Source: Streptomyces odontomachi
GTDB taxonomy: Bacteria; Actinomycetota; Actinomycetes; Streptomycetales; Streptomycetaceae
Assembly (NCBI RefSeq): GCF_024435355.1
Contig: NZ_JAMJWG010000021.1
Location: 62,001 to 126,000 of the forward strand
DNA length: 64,000 nt
Direction of reading: 5' to 3'
The stretch's first letter is position 1. Each line of letters starts with the position of its first letter. Shown in pieces: positions 16,215-25,049 of the stretch. The notes beneath the pieces were generated by a model. The model had not been told where the DNA came from. It ran no database searches and saw only the letters and a list, made by a program, of their open reading frames with translations. The position numbers and the translations under genes are program-made.

Positions 16215-18710
16215 CTACAGCTTCTCCACCGGCGCGTACCGCAGCAGCAGCCGCTTGGGCTTGCTGTCGCCGAAGTCGATGGTGGCTTCCGCATTGCCGC
16301 CGCTGCCCTTGATCGCGACCACCGTGCCGAGGCCGAACTGGTCGTGGGTGACGCGGTCACCGATGGCCAGCTGGACCACCGGCTTCTCCGTCGCGCGCCG
16401 GGTGGCGAAACCGGACGCTCCCGACGCGGCGCTGCGGGACCGCGACGAGGAGAGCGAGGCGGCGACCCCGGACGCCGCGGATCCGGATGTGCCGGCCGCG
16501 GCCGCCCTGGCCGAGACCGTACGCCGCCAGTCCAGATGGCGGTCCGGGATCTCCTCGAGGAAGCGTGACGGCGGGTTGTACGACGGCTGTCCCCAGGCGC
16601 TGCGCAGGGCGGCCCTGGTCAGGTAGAGACGCTGCTGTGCACGGGTGATGCCGACGTACGCCAGCCGCCGCTCCTCCTCCAGCTCCTTGGTCTCCCCGAG
16701 GGCCCGCATGTGCGGGAAGACGCCGTCCTCCATGCCGGTGAGGAAGACCACAGGGAATTCCAGGCCCTTGGCGGTGTGGAGGGTCATGAGGGTGATGACG
16801 CCGGTGCCGTCCTCGTCCTCGTCGGGGATCTGGTCGGAGTCGGCGACCAGGGCGACCTGCTCGAGGAAGTCCGCGAGGGTGCTCTCCTCGCCCTCGCCGC
16901 GCTCCTGCTCGAACTCCAGGGCGACGGCGGCCAGCTCCTGGAGGTTCTCGATACGGGTCTCGTCCTGCGGGTCGGTGGAGGCCTGGAGCTCGGCGAGGTA
17001 TCCGGTGCGCTCCAGTATGGCTTCCAGCACGGTCGCCGGGCCGGCGCCGGACTCGACGATGGTGCGCAGGTCCTCCATGAGGGTGTTGAACTTCTTGACC
17101 GCGTTGGCCGAGCGGGCCGCCATGCCGTAGGCCTCGTCGACGCGGCGCAGCGCCTGGGGGAAGCTGATCTTCTCGCGCTGGGAGAGGGCGTCGATCATCG
17201 CCTCGGCGCGCTCGCCGATGCCGCGCTTGGGCACGTTCAGGATGCGGCGCAGCGGTACGGAGTCCTCGGGGTTGGCGAGGACGCGCAGGTAGGCGAGGAC
17301 GTCACGGACCTCGCGGCGCTCGTAGAAGCGGACACCGCCGACGACCTTGTAGGGCAGGCCGACGCGGATGAAGATCTCTTCGAAGACACGGGACTGGGCG
17401 TTGGTGCGGTAGAAGACGGCGACGTCGCCGGCGGTGGCGTCGCCCGCGTCGGTGAGCCGGTCGATCTCCTCGGCGACGAACTGTGCCTCGTCGTGCTCGG
17501 TGTCGGCGACGTAGCCGGTGATCTGGGCGCCGGCGCCGGCGTTCGTCCACAGGTTCTTGGGGCGGCGGCTCTCGTTGCGCTCGATGACGGCGTTGGCGGC
17601 GCTGAGGATGGTCTGGGTGGAGCGGTAGTTCTGCTCGAGGAGGATGGTGGTGGCGTCCGGGTAGTCCTCCTCGAACTGGAGGATGTTGCGGATCGTGGCG
17701 CCGCGGAAGGCGTAGATCGACTGGTCGGCGTCGCCGACGACACACAGCTCGGCGGGCGGGATCTCGGCGGCGCCGTGCTCGCCGTCGTCGTGTCGCGCGG
17801 GCGCCGTGCCGACCAGCTCGCGCACGAGGGCGTACTGGGCGTGGTTGGTGTCCTGGTACTCGTCGACGAGGACGTGGCGGAAGCGGCGGCGGTAGTGCTC
17901 GGCGACGTCCGGGAAGGCGCGTAGCAGATGGACCGTCGTCATGATCAGGTCGTCGAAGTCCAGCGCGTTCGCCTCGCGGAGGCGGGACTGGTAGAGCGCG
18001 TAGGCCTGGGCGAGGGTCTTCTCGAAACCGTCGCTCGCCTGCCCCGCAAAGTCCTCCTCGTCGATCAGCTCGTTCTTCAGGTTGGAGATCTTGGCGCTGA
18101 AGGACTTCGGCGGGTACCGCTTCGGGTCGAGGTCGAGGTCACGGCAGACCAGGGCCATCAGACGCTTGGAGTCGGCGGCGTCGTAGATGGAGAACGAGGA
18201 GGTGAAGCCGAGCTTCTTGGACTCGCGGCGCAGGATGCGCACGCAGGCGCTGTGGAAGGTCATCACCCACATCGCGGCGGCCCGCGGGCCGACCAGCTGC
18301 TCGACGCGCTCCTTCATCTCGCCCGCGGCCTTGTTGGTGAACGTGATCGCGAGGATCTGGCCGGGGTGGGCGTGCCGCTCGGCCAGCAGGTGGGCGATGC
18401 GGTGGGTGAGCACCCGGGTCTTGCCGGAGCCGGCTCCGGCGACGATGAGCAGCGGGGAGCCGCTGTGCACGACCGCGGCGCGCTGCTGTTCGTTCAGCCC
18501 GTCCAGGAGGGCGGCCGGGTCCACCGCGGGGCGCGGGGCGCCGTCGCGGTAGTACGCCTCCCGGGGTGGGGGCGTGTCGTACTTCCCGCCGAACAGGTCG
18601 TCCGGAACCTCTTCCGGGCGCTCGTCGTCGGGCGGCGGCGGGGGCTCCTCCTCCGCGGCGTGCGGGGCCTGGAGACTCGCCAGGAAGTGATCGTCAAAGA
18701 GGCTGCTCAT
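16215..18710 (-). CDS. pcrA: ATP-dependent DNA helicase PcrA/UvrD
   Basis: 831 residues, the normal length for actinobacterial PcrA. All superfamily 1A motifs are visible: GLNEQQRAAV (Q motif), Walker A GAGSGKT near residue 92, LVDEYQDTN (motif II), GDADQSIYAFRGA (III), QNYRSTQ (IV), TLHTAKGLEFPVVF (V) and VGITRAQQRLYL (VI). It unwinds DNA 3'-5' in nucleotide-excision and mismatch repair and removes RecA filaments. A Ser/Ala-rich linker leads to a C-terminal Tudor-like region (AIGDRVTHDQFGLGTVV) that contacts RNA polymerase in other PcrA proteins. Start ATG 18710; no damage-type promoter was found upstream. Confidence 0.95.
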   Translation of the reverse strand: MSSLFDDHFLASLQAPHAAEEEPPPPPDDERPEEVPDDLFGGKYDTPPPREAYYRDGAPRPAVDPAALLDGLNEQQRAAVVHSGSPLLIVAGAGSGKTRVLTHRIAHLLAERHAHPGQILAITFTNKAAGEMKERVEQLVGPRAAAMWVMTFHSACVRILRRESKKLGFTSSFSIYDAADSKRLMALVCRDLDLDPKRYPPKSFSAKISNLKNELIDEEDFAGQASDGFEKTLAQAYALYQSRLREANALDFDDLIMTTVHLLRAFPDVAEHYRRRFRHVLVDEYQDTNHAQYALVRELVGTAPARHDDGEHGAAEIPPAELCVVGDADQSIYAFRGATIRNILQFEEDYPDATTILLEQNYRSTQTILSAANAVIERNESRRPKNLWTNAGAGAQITGYVADTEHDEAQFVAEEIDRLTDAGDATAGDVAVFYRTNAQSRVFEEIFIRVGLPYKVVGGVRFYERREVRDVLAYLRVLANPEDSVPLRRILNVPKRGIGERAEAMIDALSQREKISFPQALRRVDEAYGMAARSANAVKKFNTLMEDLRTIVESGAGPATVLEAILERTGYLAELQASTDPQDETRIENLQELAAVALEFEQERGEGEESTLADFLEQVALVADSDQIPDEDEDGTGVITLMTLHTAKGLEFPVVFLTGMEDGVFPHMRALGETKELEEERRLAYVGITRAQQRLYLTRAALRSAWGQPSYNPPSRFLEEIPDRHLDWRRTVSARAAAAGTSGSAASGVAASLSSSRSRSAASGASGFATRRATEKPVVQLAIGDRVTHDQFGLGTVVAIKGSGGNAEATIDFGDSKPKRLLLRYAPVEKL

Positions 18711-18974
18711 CGTCTACGAGTCTAGGCCGCGGCACCGACACCCCGCCCCGGGTCCAGCGCGCTTCCCCCGTTCTCGCGTCCCGATCGTGCTCCGCGATGC
18801 GGCCTGGGACACATCACCCGACCGAATCGAACACAGTGCGGCTCGATCTGCTCACCGTCAGCGAAAGTCACGAAAATGTATCGGGCATATCGCACACCAA
18901 CCTTCACAGTGGTCACACCGGTTGGCTACGGTTTCCCGACGGGTGGCCCGTACCCCCGCCGGCGAGAAGCGCCG
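18711..18974. other. promoter region between pcrA and the riboswitch
   Basis: 264 bp between the divergent pcrA start and the riboswitch. The part around 18830-18930 is AT-rich for this genome (ctcaccgtcagcgaaagtca, cgaaaatgtatcgg) and probably carries the promoter of the NlpC/P60 transcript, but no consensus is clear enough to name. Confidence 0.45.
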
Positions 18975-19193
18975 GGACGGGTTGCCCCCGCTGAGTCCGG
19001 TGCGCCCTGGCGGGCAAGCCGGAGCCGGGGACCCATCGGGGCCGTGCTCGTGCGGCCTCTGGGGTGAATCGGTCCTGCACGGCACGACCCGCCAGTTCCC
19101 GCCCTGCGCGGGCACCGAAGGGCCGCCGTACGGGACCGTAGGGCAACCTTCCGGACCACCCGCCCGAACCCGACAGCTAACCCGGTAGGCGGC
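18975..19193 (+). ncRNA. c-di-AMP riboswitch (ydaO/yuaA type)
   Basis: The leader carries conserved ydaO blocks in order: GCCGGGGACCCA (about 19024), CTGGGGTGAATCGG (about 19058), GGGCAACCTTCC (about 19141), and the highly conserved 3' block CCGAACCCGACAGCTAACCC with GGTAGGC right after (19164-19190). It ends just before the ribosome site GGAAGGAG of the NlpC/P60 gene. Binding of cyclic di-AMP generally turns such genes off. In Streptomyces this class precedes cell-wall hydrolase genes, which fits the gene here. The 5' boundary is approximate. Confidence 0.92.
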
Positions 19194-19214
19194 GCACGGA
19201 AGGAGTCGCCTGCT

Positions 19215-20348
19215 GTGGCGTCGCACCGCAAAACGCAGAGCCCGGGCTTTCGCTTCGGCGGCCTCGGCACGTCCTCCGGCCGCTTGCCGGCTCTCGGCAT
19301 CACCACCGCGGCCCTGACCTCGGTGGCCCTGCTGGCCTCCACCGCGCAGGCCGAGCCCGCGAAACCGAAGCCGAGCCTCGAAGAGGTGCAGAAGAAGGTC
19401 GACACCCTGTACCACCAGGCCGGCGTGGCCACGGAGAAGTACAACGGCGCCAAGGAGCGGACCACCACCCAGCGCAAGCACCTGGACCATCTGCTCGACG
19501 ACGTGGCCAAGCGCACGGACGCCCTGAACACGGCGAGACGCGAACTGGGCTCCATCGCCGCGGCCCAGTACCGCACCGGCGGCCTCTCCGACACGGCCAC
19601 CCTGCTGCTCGCCAAGGACCCCCAGCAGTACTTCGACGAGAGCCACCTGATGAACCGGCTCACCGACCGGCAGAAGGCGGCAGTCGACACCTACCAGAAG
19701 CAGCAGACGGCGACGGCGAAGAAGCGTGCGGAGGCCTCCAGAAGCCTCCAGGACCTGACCAAGTCGCAGGCCACGCTCCGCAAGAGCAAAGAGGACGTTC
19801 AGAAGAAACTCGGGTCCGCCCGAAAACTCCTGTCGAAGCTGACCGCCGAGGAGAAGGCGCGGCTTGCGGCGATCGAGCGGAAGAAGCGGGAGGCGGCCGA
19901 GCGCAGGGCTCGTGAGCTGGCCCGCAAGCAGGCCGCGGCGGCGCAGAAGGAGCAGCAGTCCGGGTCCGGCACCTCGTCCGACGCGACGAGCTATGCGGCA
20001 CTGGGCGGCAAAGCGGTCTCCTTCGCCAAGAACCAGCTCGGTAAACCGTATGTGTGGGGGGCCACCGGACCCGATTCGTTCGACTGCTCGGGCCTGACCC
20101 AGGCCGCCTGGAAAACCGCGGGCATTTCCCTTCCGCGCACCACCTGGGATCAGGTCAAGGTCGGCAAGACGGTGTCGGCGGAGGAGGCCCAGCCCGGCGA
20201 TCTGGTCTTCTATTACAGCGACATCAGTCACGTGGGCATCTACATCGGAAACGGGAACGTCATCGACGCGCCGAAGCCCGGCGACAATGTCAGGACGGTA
20301 CCGATGACGTATATGCCGATTCACAGCGTGGTGCGGCCGGTCGCGTAA
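19215..20348 (+). CDS. secreted NlpC/P60 peptidoglycan endopeptidase with coiled-coil N-terminus
   Basis: 377 residues from GTG 19215, 10 nt after GGAAGGAG. The signal peptide covers about 1-46 (a hydrophobic segment ending TAQAEP). A long coiled coil follows (about 50-240, with many Lys/Glu/Gln/Ala heptads), as in RipA- and CwlO-like hydrolases where it holds the enzyme inactive until released. The NlpC/P60 domain occupies about 260-377: catalytic Cys in DSFDCSGL, His in ISHVGIYIG, and a third polar residue after GNVIDAPKPG. It should cut gamma-D-Glu to diaminopimelate bonds during growth or germination. Expression is expected to follow c-di-AMP through the riboswitch just upstream. Confidence 0.93.
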   Translation: MASHRKTQSPGFRFGGLGTSSGRLPALGITTAALTSVALLASTAQAEPAKPKPSLEEVQKKVDTLYHQAGVATEKYNGAKERTTTQRKHLDHLLDDVAKRTDALNTARRELGSIAAAQYRTGGLSDTATLLLAKDPQQYFDESHLMNRLTDRQKAAVDTYQKQQTATAKKRAEASRSLQDLTKSQATLRKSKEDVQKKLGSARKLLSKLTAEEKARLAAIERKKREAAERRARELARKQAAAAQKEQQSGSGTSSDATSYAALGGKAVSFAKNQLGKPYVWGATGPDSFDCSGLTQAAWKTAGISLPRTTWDQVKVGKTVSAEEAQPGDLVFYYSDISHVGIYIGNGNVIDAPKPGDNVRTVPMTYMPIHSVVRPVA

Positions 20349-20479
20349 ACCGGGCACAGACCGGAGAGGGTCGGAAACGGGAATCGGGAAAGCGGACGGG
20401 CGCGACGGCGGTGCCGGCTGATACCGGCGAATTCCGCCGTCGGCCGCTGTCGAGGACCGTCGACAGCCGTCGGCAGCCG

Positions 20480-20833
20480 TCAGGTCCAGAGCACCGCGAT
20501 GAAGATGTTGGCCATGGTGAGCCCCCCGACCACGCCGAACGACGCCTTGTCGACGGTCTCCTCGTCCCGCTTCACGTAGACCAGCGCGAGGATCACCACG
20601 AGCAGGACCAGCTTCAGGCCGATCTTGACCGTGTTGATGTGGTGATCGTCGGCTTCGTTGAGGCCGACCAGCAGTGCGCCGGTGACGAGCATGGTGCCCG
20701 CGCCGTGCAGCATGGCCGGGCCGAACCGTGCGGTGCCGGCCCCCATCGCCTTCATCTGGGTGAGGAAGCCGCCCAGCAGTGCTGCAATGCCGATGATGTG
20801 CAGGCCGACGAGGAGATGGATGAGTATGTCCAT
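20480..20833 (-). CDS. small integral membrane protein, four helices
   Basis: 117 residues from ATG 20833; the longer open frame upstream is Arg/Pro-rich and unlikely to be translated. Four hydrophobic segments are visible: ILIHLLVGLHIIGIAALLGG, a segment around MLVTGALLVGL, VLLVVILALVYV, and GGLTMANIFIAVLWT at the C-terminus. The only long polar loop contains EADDHHIN. A histidine (GLHIIG) sits in the first helix, as in some heme- or cation-binding membrane proteins, but no family can be assigned. It stands alone between the NlpC/P60 gene (convergent) and the xylanase. Confidence 0.75.
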   Translation of the reverse strand: MDILIHLLVGLHIIGIAALLGGFLTQMKAMGAGTARFGPAMLHGAGTMLVTGALLVGLNEADDHHINTVKIGLKLVLLVVILALVYVKRDEETVDKASFGVVGGLTMANIFIAVLWT

Positions 20834-21135
20834 GGACGCGGAGCCTAACGGGGGCCGTCGGGACCGCGTCCCCGGGGTCCGCGCCGCCCCGTCGACTCCG
20901 CGCCGCCCGTTCCGGGCCCGCCGGGGGCTTTGTCGCGAACATGCCGAGGCGCGGCGACCCGGAGGAGGTCGCCGCGCCAAGGTGCCACCGTCATCACCCG
21001 GCCGGCCGCAGGGCCCGCCGGGTGATGAGCCGGCCCACTCGCTCGGCGGGGGCAGAGCCGATCGAGCGCGTGGCATGTGCCGTTCGTGGGTCAGCTGTCA
21101 TCGCTGGTCAGCTGACCGGTGGGAGACGGGGGTGC
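20834..21135. other. 302-bp gap after the xylanase gene
   Basis: The gap separates the xylanase stop from the start of the small membrane protein gene. It holds the strong hairpin at 20948-20978 and, nearer 20834, GC-rich sequence with no recognisable promoter. No coding sequence is convincing. Confidence 0.5.
20948..20978 (-). terminator. terminator downstream of the xylanase
   Basis: A perfect 12-bp stem (GGCGCGGCGACC with GGTCGCCGCGCC) and a 7-nt loop, about 160 bp past the xylanase stop on its strand. Confidence 0.65.
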
Positions 21136-22185
21136 TCAGCCGTTGAGGGCGTTGAGGACGGAGGTGTAGGCCTGCTTCTTCTGGTAGTTGCCGTCGAAGA
21201 GCAGCGGCGTGTCACCACTACGCCAGGAATACTTGTCGGTCACGCCCCATACCGTGATGCCGTCGCACTTCGAAATGGCCAGGCATGCGTTGACCACCTT
21301 GGCGTAGTTGTCCGCCTGGGACGTGCCCGAACCCGCGATGTCCAGCTCGGTGATCTGAACCGACACACCGAGGTCGACGAACCGCTGAAGGTTCGACTGG
21401 AAGTCACTGGGTACCGGCGACTGGCTGTTGAAATGCCCCTGGAAACCCACGCAGTCGATCGGCACACCGCGGGACTTGAAGTCCTTCACCATGTTGTACA
21501 CGGCGTTGGACTTCGCGTTCACACCGTCGATGTTGTAGTCGTTGTAGCAGAGCTTGGCACTCGAATCGACCGACCGCGCCGTCTGGAACGCATGCTCGAT
21601 GAACGAGTTACCGATCTTGTCCTGGAACGGCGAACTGCGCCGGGCCCCACTGGAACCGTCCTGGAACGCCTCGTTGACCACGTCCCAGGCATAGATCTTG
21701 CCCTTGTAGTGCGACATCACATTGGTGATGTGATTGTCCATCACCTGCGTCAACTCACTACCGCTGCTGATCCCGCTGACCCAGCCCGGCAACTGCGAGT
21801 GCCACACCAGCGTGTGACCACGCACCTTCATCCCGTGCGACGTCGCATGGTTGAAGATCGTGTCACCACCGCTGAAGTTGAACTGCCCACGATTGGGCTC
21901 GGTGGCATCCCACTTCATCTCGTTCTCGGGCGTCACCATGTTGAACTCGGCGTCCGCCGTCGCCGCATACTGCGACTCACCCAGGTGACTGGTGCTCAAC
22001 GCGGTGCCGAAGTACTTGCCCTTCGCCGCGGCCGCGGCGCCCAGGGTGTCCGCCGCGTGCGCCGACGGCCCGGTCAGCGCCACCAGGCCAGCTGAGGCCA
22101 GCGAACCGGCGAGGCCCAAGACCAACGTCCTACGCAGGCCACGCCACGACCCACGCCTACTGCGCTCGGGGGTGAGCTCGGTCAT
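21136..22185 (-). CDS. secreted endo-1,4-beta-xylanase, GH10
   Basis: 349 residues from ATG 22185, preceded by GAAGGGAAAGC. A Tat-like signal peptide (RRGSWRGLRRTL, hydrophobic core, ending AHAAD) covers about 1-45. The rest is a complete GH10 barrel: the acid/base glutamate lies in DVVNEAF and the nucleophile in QITELDI. Substrate-binding motifs ENEMKWD, RGHTLVWHSQLP and TVWGVTDKYSWR are all intact. It hydrolyses the beta-1,4 backbone of xylan outside the cell. Unlike Streptomyces XlnA it ends right after the catalytic domain, with no CBM13. It is divergent from the CE4 esterase gene and shares a regulatory region with it. Confidence 0.95.
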   Translation of the reverse strand: MTELTPERSRRGSWRGLRRTLVLGLAGSLASAGLVALTGPSAHAADTLGAAAAAKGKYFGTALSTSHLGESQYAATADAEFNMVTPENEMKWDATEPNRGQFNFSGGDTIFNHATSHGMKVRGHTLVWHSQLPGWVSGISSGSELTQVMDNHITNVMSHYKGKIYAWDVVNEAFQDGSSGARRSSPFQDKIGNSFIEHAFQTARSVDSSAKLCYNDYNIDGVNAKSNAVYNMVKDFKSRGVPIDCVGFQGHFNSQSPVPSDFQSNLQRFVDLGVSVQITELDIAGSGTSQADNYAKVVNACLAISKCDGITVWGVTDKYSWRSGDTPLLFDGNYQKKQAYTSVLNALNG

Positions 22186-22515
22186 TGCTTTCCCTTCGTC
22201 CATGGGGGGCCGGACGAGCGCTCGACTTCAGCGCCGTCCGGGGATTGCGGTGATGCAAGCGTCAGGGTCATGTCGCGCGACCCAGGCGGTGCGCGGCATG
22301 GCCCTGACAAGACACGAGGCCATGAGGCTTGTGCGGGGAGGTGGTGCGGGGAGGGGTGGAACCGGTGGAGCGGTAAGCCTGCTGTGCGCGGGTCGATGGG
22401 GGGCGGGTCCGGGGCGACGCGGATGGCGGCTCCCGTCCCCGGCGACACGCTGTGGCGCTGCGTGACGATGGTGGGGAGTATGGACCCCGCCGAGGGCCAG
22501 CGTCAACGCACCTAC

Positions 22516-22528
22516 CGGAAATATTTCG
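22516..22528. promoter_or_regulatory. operator-like palindrome 1 (xylan regulon)
   Basis: CGGAAATATTTCG contains the perfect 10-bp palindrome GAAATATTTC. It resembles the GAAA/TTTC boxes described in Streptomyces xylanase promoters. Confidence 0.65.
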
Positions 22529-22636
22529 ATGCTCTACGACCCCCCGACGGCCACAAAAAGCGCTTTGACCTGCGCATACAATCCCTCAAGCGGGTTCGTG
22601 CACAGCACGAGACGGAACACAACCCGACAGCAGTCG

Positions 22637-22647
22637 CGAAAATTTCG
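22637..22647. promoter_or_regulatory. operator-like palindrome 2 (xylan regulon)
   Basis: CGAAAATTTCG has arms CGAAA and TTTCG around one base. It is a likely site for the LacI-type regulator encoded at 23995. Confidence 0.7.
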
Positions 22648-22772
22648 ACAGCAGCTCCGAGATCAAGGAGTGTGGGTCATCTGGACCCCTGCTCGACGAC
22701 TCCCGCCTCCGCTGCGGGAGGAGGTCCGCCGGGGTCCCGGGCTACGTCATGACCAGCAGCGCGACCCGTTTC

Positions 22773-22784
22773 CGAAAGATTTCG
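22773..22784. promoter_or_regulatory. operator-like palindrome 3 (xylan regulon)
   Basis: CGAAAGATTTCG has arms CGAAA and TTTCG around two bases. It is the copy nearest the CE4 esterase start. Confidence 0.7.
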
Positions 22785-22974
22785 ACCTCTTCAGCGTCTC
22801 GATCCGGAGCCGCTGACTGCCGTACCACGTCGTGATTCCGGGAGTTTCCAGATTGCCTCCGGTCCCGGCTCGACCGCTGCCGAAGCTCTTGCAGCGCGAA
22901 AACAATCGGTGCACACTCCGGAACGTTTCATTGCCGTTGCGGTGCGGAGTGCGCCGCGTTACCGAGGAGGAAGC

Positions 22975-23739
22975 GTGTTCCGTCGTACTCGCAGCTCCCT
23001 GTCGTCAGGGCATTCCACGCGGTCGACCCGGCCGGTACGCACCGCGCTGGTCGCCATCGCCGCGGCGGTGACCACGGCGGCCACCGCGCTCACGGTCACA
23101 CCGTCCGTCGCCGCCACCAGCAGCACGGCCGGGGTCTGGGCCAGCTGCCCCAACGGCTACGTCGGCCTGACCTACGACGACGGCCCGAACCCCTCGTCGA
23201 CCAGCGCCCTGCTGAACGCCCTCAACCAGGGCGGCGCCAAGGCCACGTTCTTCATCTGGGGTGCACACGCCCAGCAGTACCCGAGCCTGCTCCAGCAGGA
23301 GGCCTCCGCCGGCATGTGGATCGGCAACCACACCTGGGACCACCCCCACATGACGCAGCAGAGCACCCAGACCATGACGAACGAGATCTCGCAGACCCAG
23401 AACATCATCCAGCAGACCATCGGCCAGCGGCCGGTGCTCTTCCGGCCGCCCTACGGTGAGACCAACAGCACGCTCAAGAGCATCGAGCAGCAGCAGGGCA
23501 TCCAGGCCGAGGTGATCTGGAGCCACGACTCCCAGGACTGGAACGGCGCCAGCACCCAGCAGATCGTGCAGACCGCCTCGACCATGACCAACGGCAGCAT
23601 CATCCTGATGCACGACGGCGGTTACCAGACCACCATCCAGGCCGTCCCGCAGATCCTCAGCGGTCTCGCCTCGCGGGGACTGTGCCCCGGCAAGATCGTC
23701 CCCGGCCAGAACCTCCAGCCGGTGGTGACGGCGCCGTAG
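22975..23739 (+). CDS. secreted CE4 deacetylase, probable acetylxylan esterase
   Basis: 254 residues from GTG 22975 behind GAGGAGG. Signal peptide about 1-48 (ending VAATSS). The single domain is a carbohydrate esterase 4 (NodB) fold with all five motifs: LTYDDGP (catalytic base Asp and metal Asp), HTWDHPHM (metal His pair), RPPYGE, a DSQDWNGAS block, and ILMHDGG (catalytic His). The sequence is close to Streptomyces acetylxylan esterase AxeA, including the DSQDWN block, so removal of acetyl groups from xylan is more likely than action on chitin or peptidoglycan. The cellulose-binding tail found on some AxeA proteins is absent. Pairing with the GH10 gene supports the substrate. Confidence 0.88.
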   Translation: MFRRTRSSLSSGHSTRSTRPVRTALVAIAAAVTTAATALTVTPSVAATSSTAGVWASCPNGYVGLTYDDGPNPSSTSALLNALNQGGAKATFFIWGAHAQQYPSLLQQEASAGMWIGNHTWDHPHMTQQSTQTMTNEISQTQNIIQQTIGQRPVLFRPPYGETNSTLKSIEQQQGIQAEVIWSHDSQDWNGASTQQIVQTASTMTNGSIILMHDGGYQTTIQAVPQILSGLASRGLCPGKIVPGQNLQPVVTAP

Positions 23740-23902
23740 CCGTGCGGCGCCATGGCCGATGGTGACGCGTCATATCCGGTGACAGCGCGTCCTCGTCGGC
23801 AGGCTGGTCAGGCCGGTACGACCGGCGGTTCCGGGCTTTGCGCGCGGGACCGCCGGCGGTGCCGGAGCCGCATCGGGCCGTCACCGCCCGATGCGGCACA
23901 CC

Positions 23903-23938
23903 GGGCGGTCGGCGGTACGTCGGGGCCGCCGACCGCCC
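23903..23938. terminator. bidirectional terminator between CE4 and LacI genes
   Basis: A perfect 13-bp stem (GGGCGGTCGGCGG with CCGCCGACCGCCC) and a 10-nt loop between convergent genes. Confidence 0.75.
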
Positions 23939-23994
23939 GTTGGACGATCCGCCGTCCGTCGGGTCACCGGGTCACCGGGCGGAGGCCGGGGACG

Positions 23995-25026
23995 TCAGAC
24001 CGGCGAGGGTGGGGCGGTGCTCTGCCGGATGACCAGTCGGGTGTTCAACTCCAACCGGGTGGTGGCGGCGTCGCCGGCCCTGAGCCGCAACAGCATGTTC
24101 GCCGCCTCCTCCGCCATCTTGCGCAGCGGCTGGTGAATGGTGGTCAGCGCCGGACTGGACCACTGGGCCAGCGGTACGTCGTCGAAGCCCACCACCGACA
24201 GGTCGTGCGGCACGCGCAGTCCCGCCACCCGGGCCGCCTCGAAGACGCCGAGGGCCTGTAGGTCGCTGCCCGCGAAGATCGCCGTGGGGCGATCCGGCCG
24301 GTCCAGCATCTCCACCGCCCGGGCGTAGCCGCCCTGCACATGGAAATCGCCGAACGCGACCAGGCTCGGATCCGCCTCCAGGCCCGCCATGCTCAACGCC
24401 GAGCGGTACCCGTCCAAGCGCGCCATCGAACACAGCATGTCCTGCGGCCCGGTGATGATTCCGATCCGCTGGTGCCCGCACTCGATGAGATGGCGGGTCG
24501 CCGCCAGTCCCCCGGACCAGTTGGCCGACCCGACGGACGGCACATCAGGTTCGGGATCACCCGCCGGATCTATGATCACGAACGGGATGGAACGCGACTT
24601 GAGTTGCTTCTTCACCGCGGGCGGCAAGGTGGAGAAGACCAGCACCACCCCGACGGGACGACGCTGCACCACCCCGCCGACCCAGTCAGGTCCGGGCAGA
24701 TGCCGCGTACCGCTCTCCGTCAACACCACGCTGGCGTGGTTGGCCTTGGCCACGTTCTCCACGCCGCGGATCAGCTCCATCCCCCAGATGCTGTCCAGTT
24801 CATGGAAGACGATCTCGATGAGCGGCGCTTCCCACGCCGACCGGGGCGTACGCCGATAGGCGTGCGCCTCCAAGAGTCGTTCCACCTTGAGCCTGGTCGG
24901 CCGGGAGACGTCCTGTCGGCCGTTGAGCACCTTCGACACTGTCGAGATGGAGACACCGGCCTGCTCGGCCACCTGGGCCAGGGTCACTCGCCCTGTCTCC
25001 TCGTCTTCGCGCACGGCATGCAGCAT
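23995..25026 (-). CDS. LacI-family regulator, probable repressor of the xylan genes
   Basis: 343 residues from ATG 25026. The frame continues to GTG 25092, but the extra 22 codons include several that are rare here (TCA, AGA, AAA, ACT) and contain the palindrome at 25038-25049, so the shorter start is preferred. The helix-turn-helix and hinge are clear (VTLAQVAEQAGVSISTVSKVLNG...VSRPTRLKVERLL). A periplasmic-binding-like sugar domain follows (about 60-340, with GGLAATRHLIECGHQRIGIITG and VVGFDDVPLAQWSSPALTTI). It most likely binds the GAAA/TTTC palindromes before the GH10, CE4 and its own gene, and is released by a xylo-oligosaccharide. It resembles BxlR/XlnR-type regulators. Confidence 0.85.
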   Translation of the reverse strand: MLHAVREDEETGRVTLAQVAEQAGVSISTVSKVLNGRQDVSRPTRLKVERLLEAHAYRRTPRSAWEAPLIEIVFHELDSIWGMELIRGVENVAKANHASVVLTESGTRHLPGPDWVGGVVQRRPVGVVLVFSTLPPAVKKQLKSRSIPFVIIDPAGDPEPDVPSVGSANWSGGLAATRHLIECGHQRIGIITGPQDMLCSMARLDGYRSALSMAGLEADPSLVAFGDFHVQGGYARAVEMLDRPDRPTAIFAGSDLQALGVFEAARVAGLRVPHDLSVVGFDDVPLAQWSSPALTTIHQPLRKMAEEAANMLLRLRAGDAATTRLELNTRLVIRQSTAPPSPV

Positions 25027-25037
25027 ATGCCGCCGCA

Positions 25038-25049
25038 CGAAAGTTTTCG
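25038..25049. promoter_or_regulatory. operator-like palindrome 4, upstream of the LacI gene
   Basis: CGAAAGTTTTCG has arms CGAAA and TTTCG around two bases, the same form as the site at 22773. It lies 12 nt upstream of the preferred start and suggests autoregulation. Confidence 0.7.

Larger units (their letters stand above)
22186..22974. promoter_or_regulatory. xylanase/CE4 divergent regulatory region
   Basis: 789 bp with no convincing gene. It contains the three operator-like palindromes annotated separately and is AT-rich in patches (22500-22640 and 22770-22930). The first operator lies about 330 bp from the xylanase start, so the xylanase may have a long leader or a promoter near 22450-22520. 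GAGGAGG just before 22975 is the ribosome site of the esterase. Confidence 0.6.

Noticed and set aside
16215..18780. A damage-type promoter for pcrA
   Set aside because: Because pcrA is a repair gene the upstream region was checked for TTGTCRGTG and for a LexA-like palindrome; neither was found within 250 bp.
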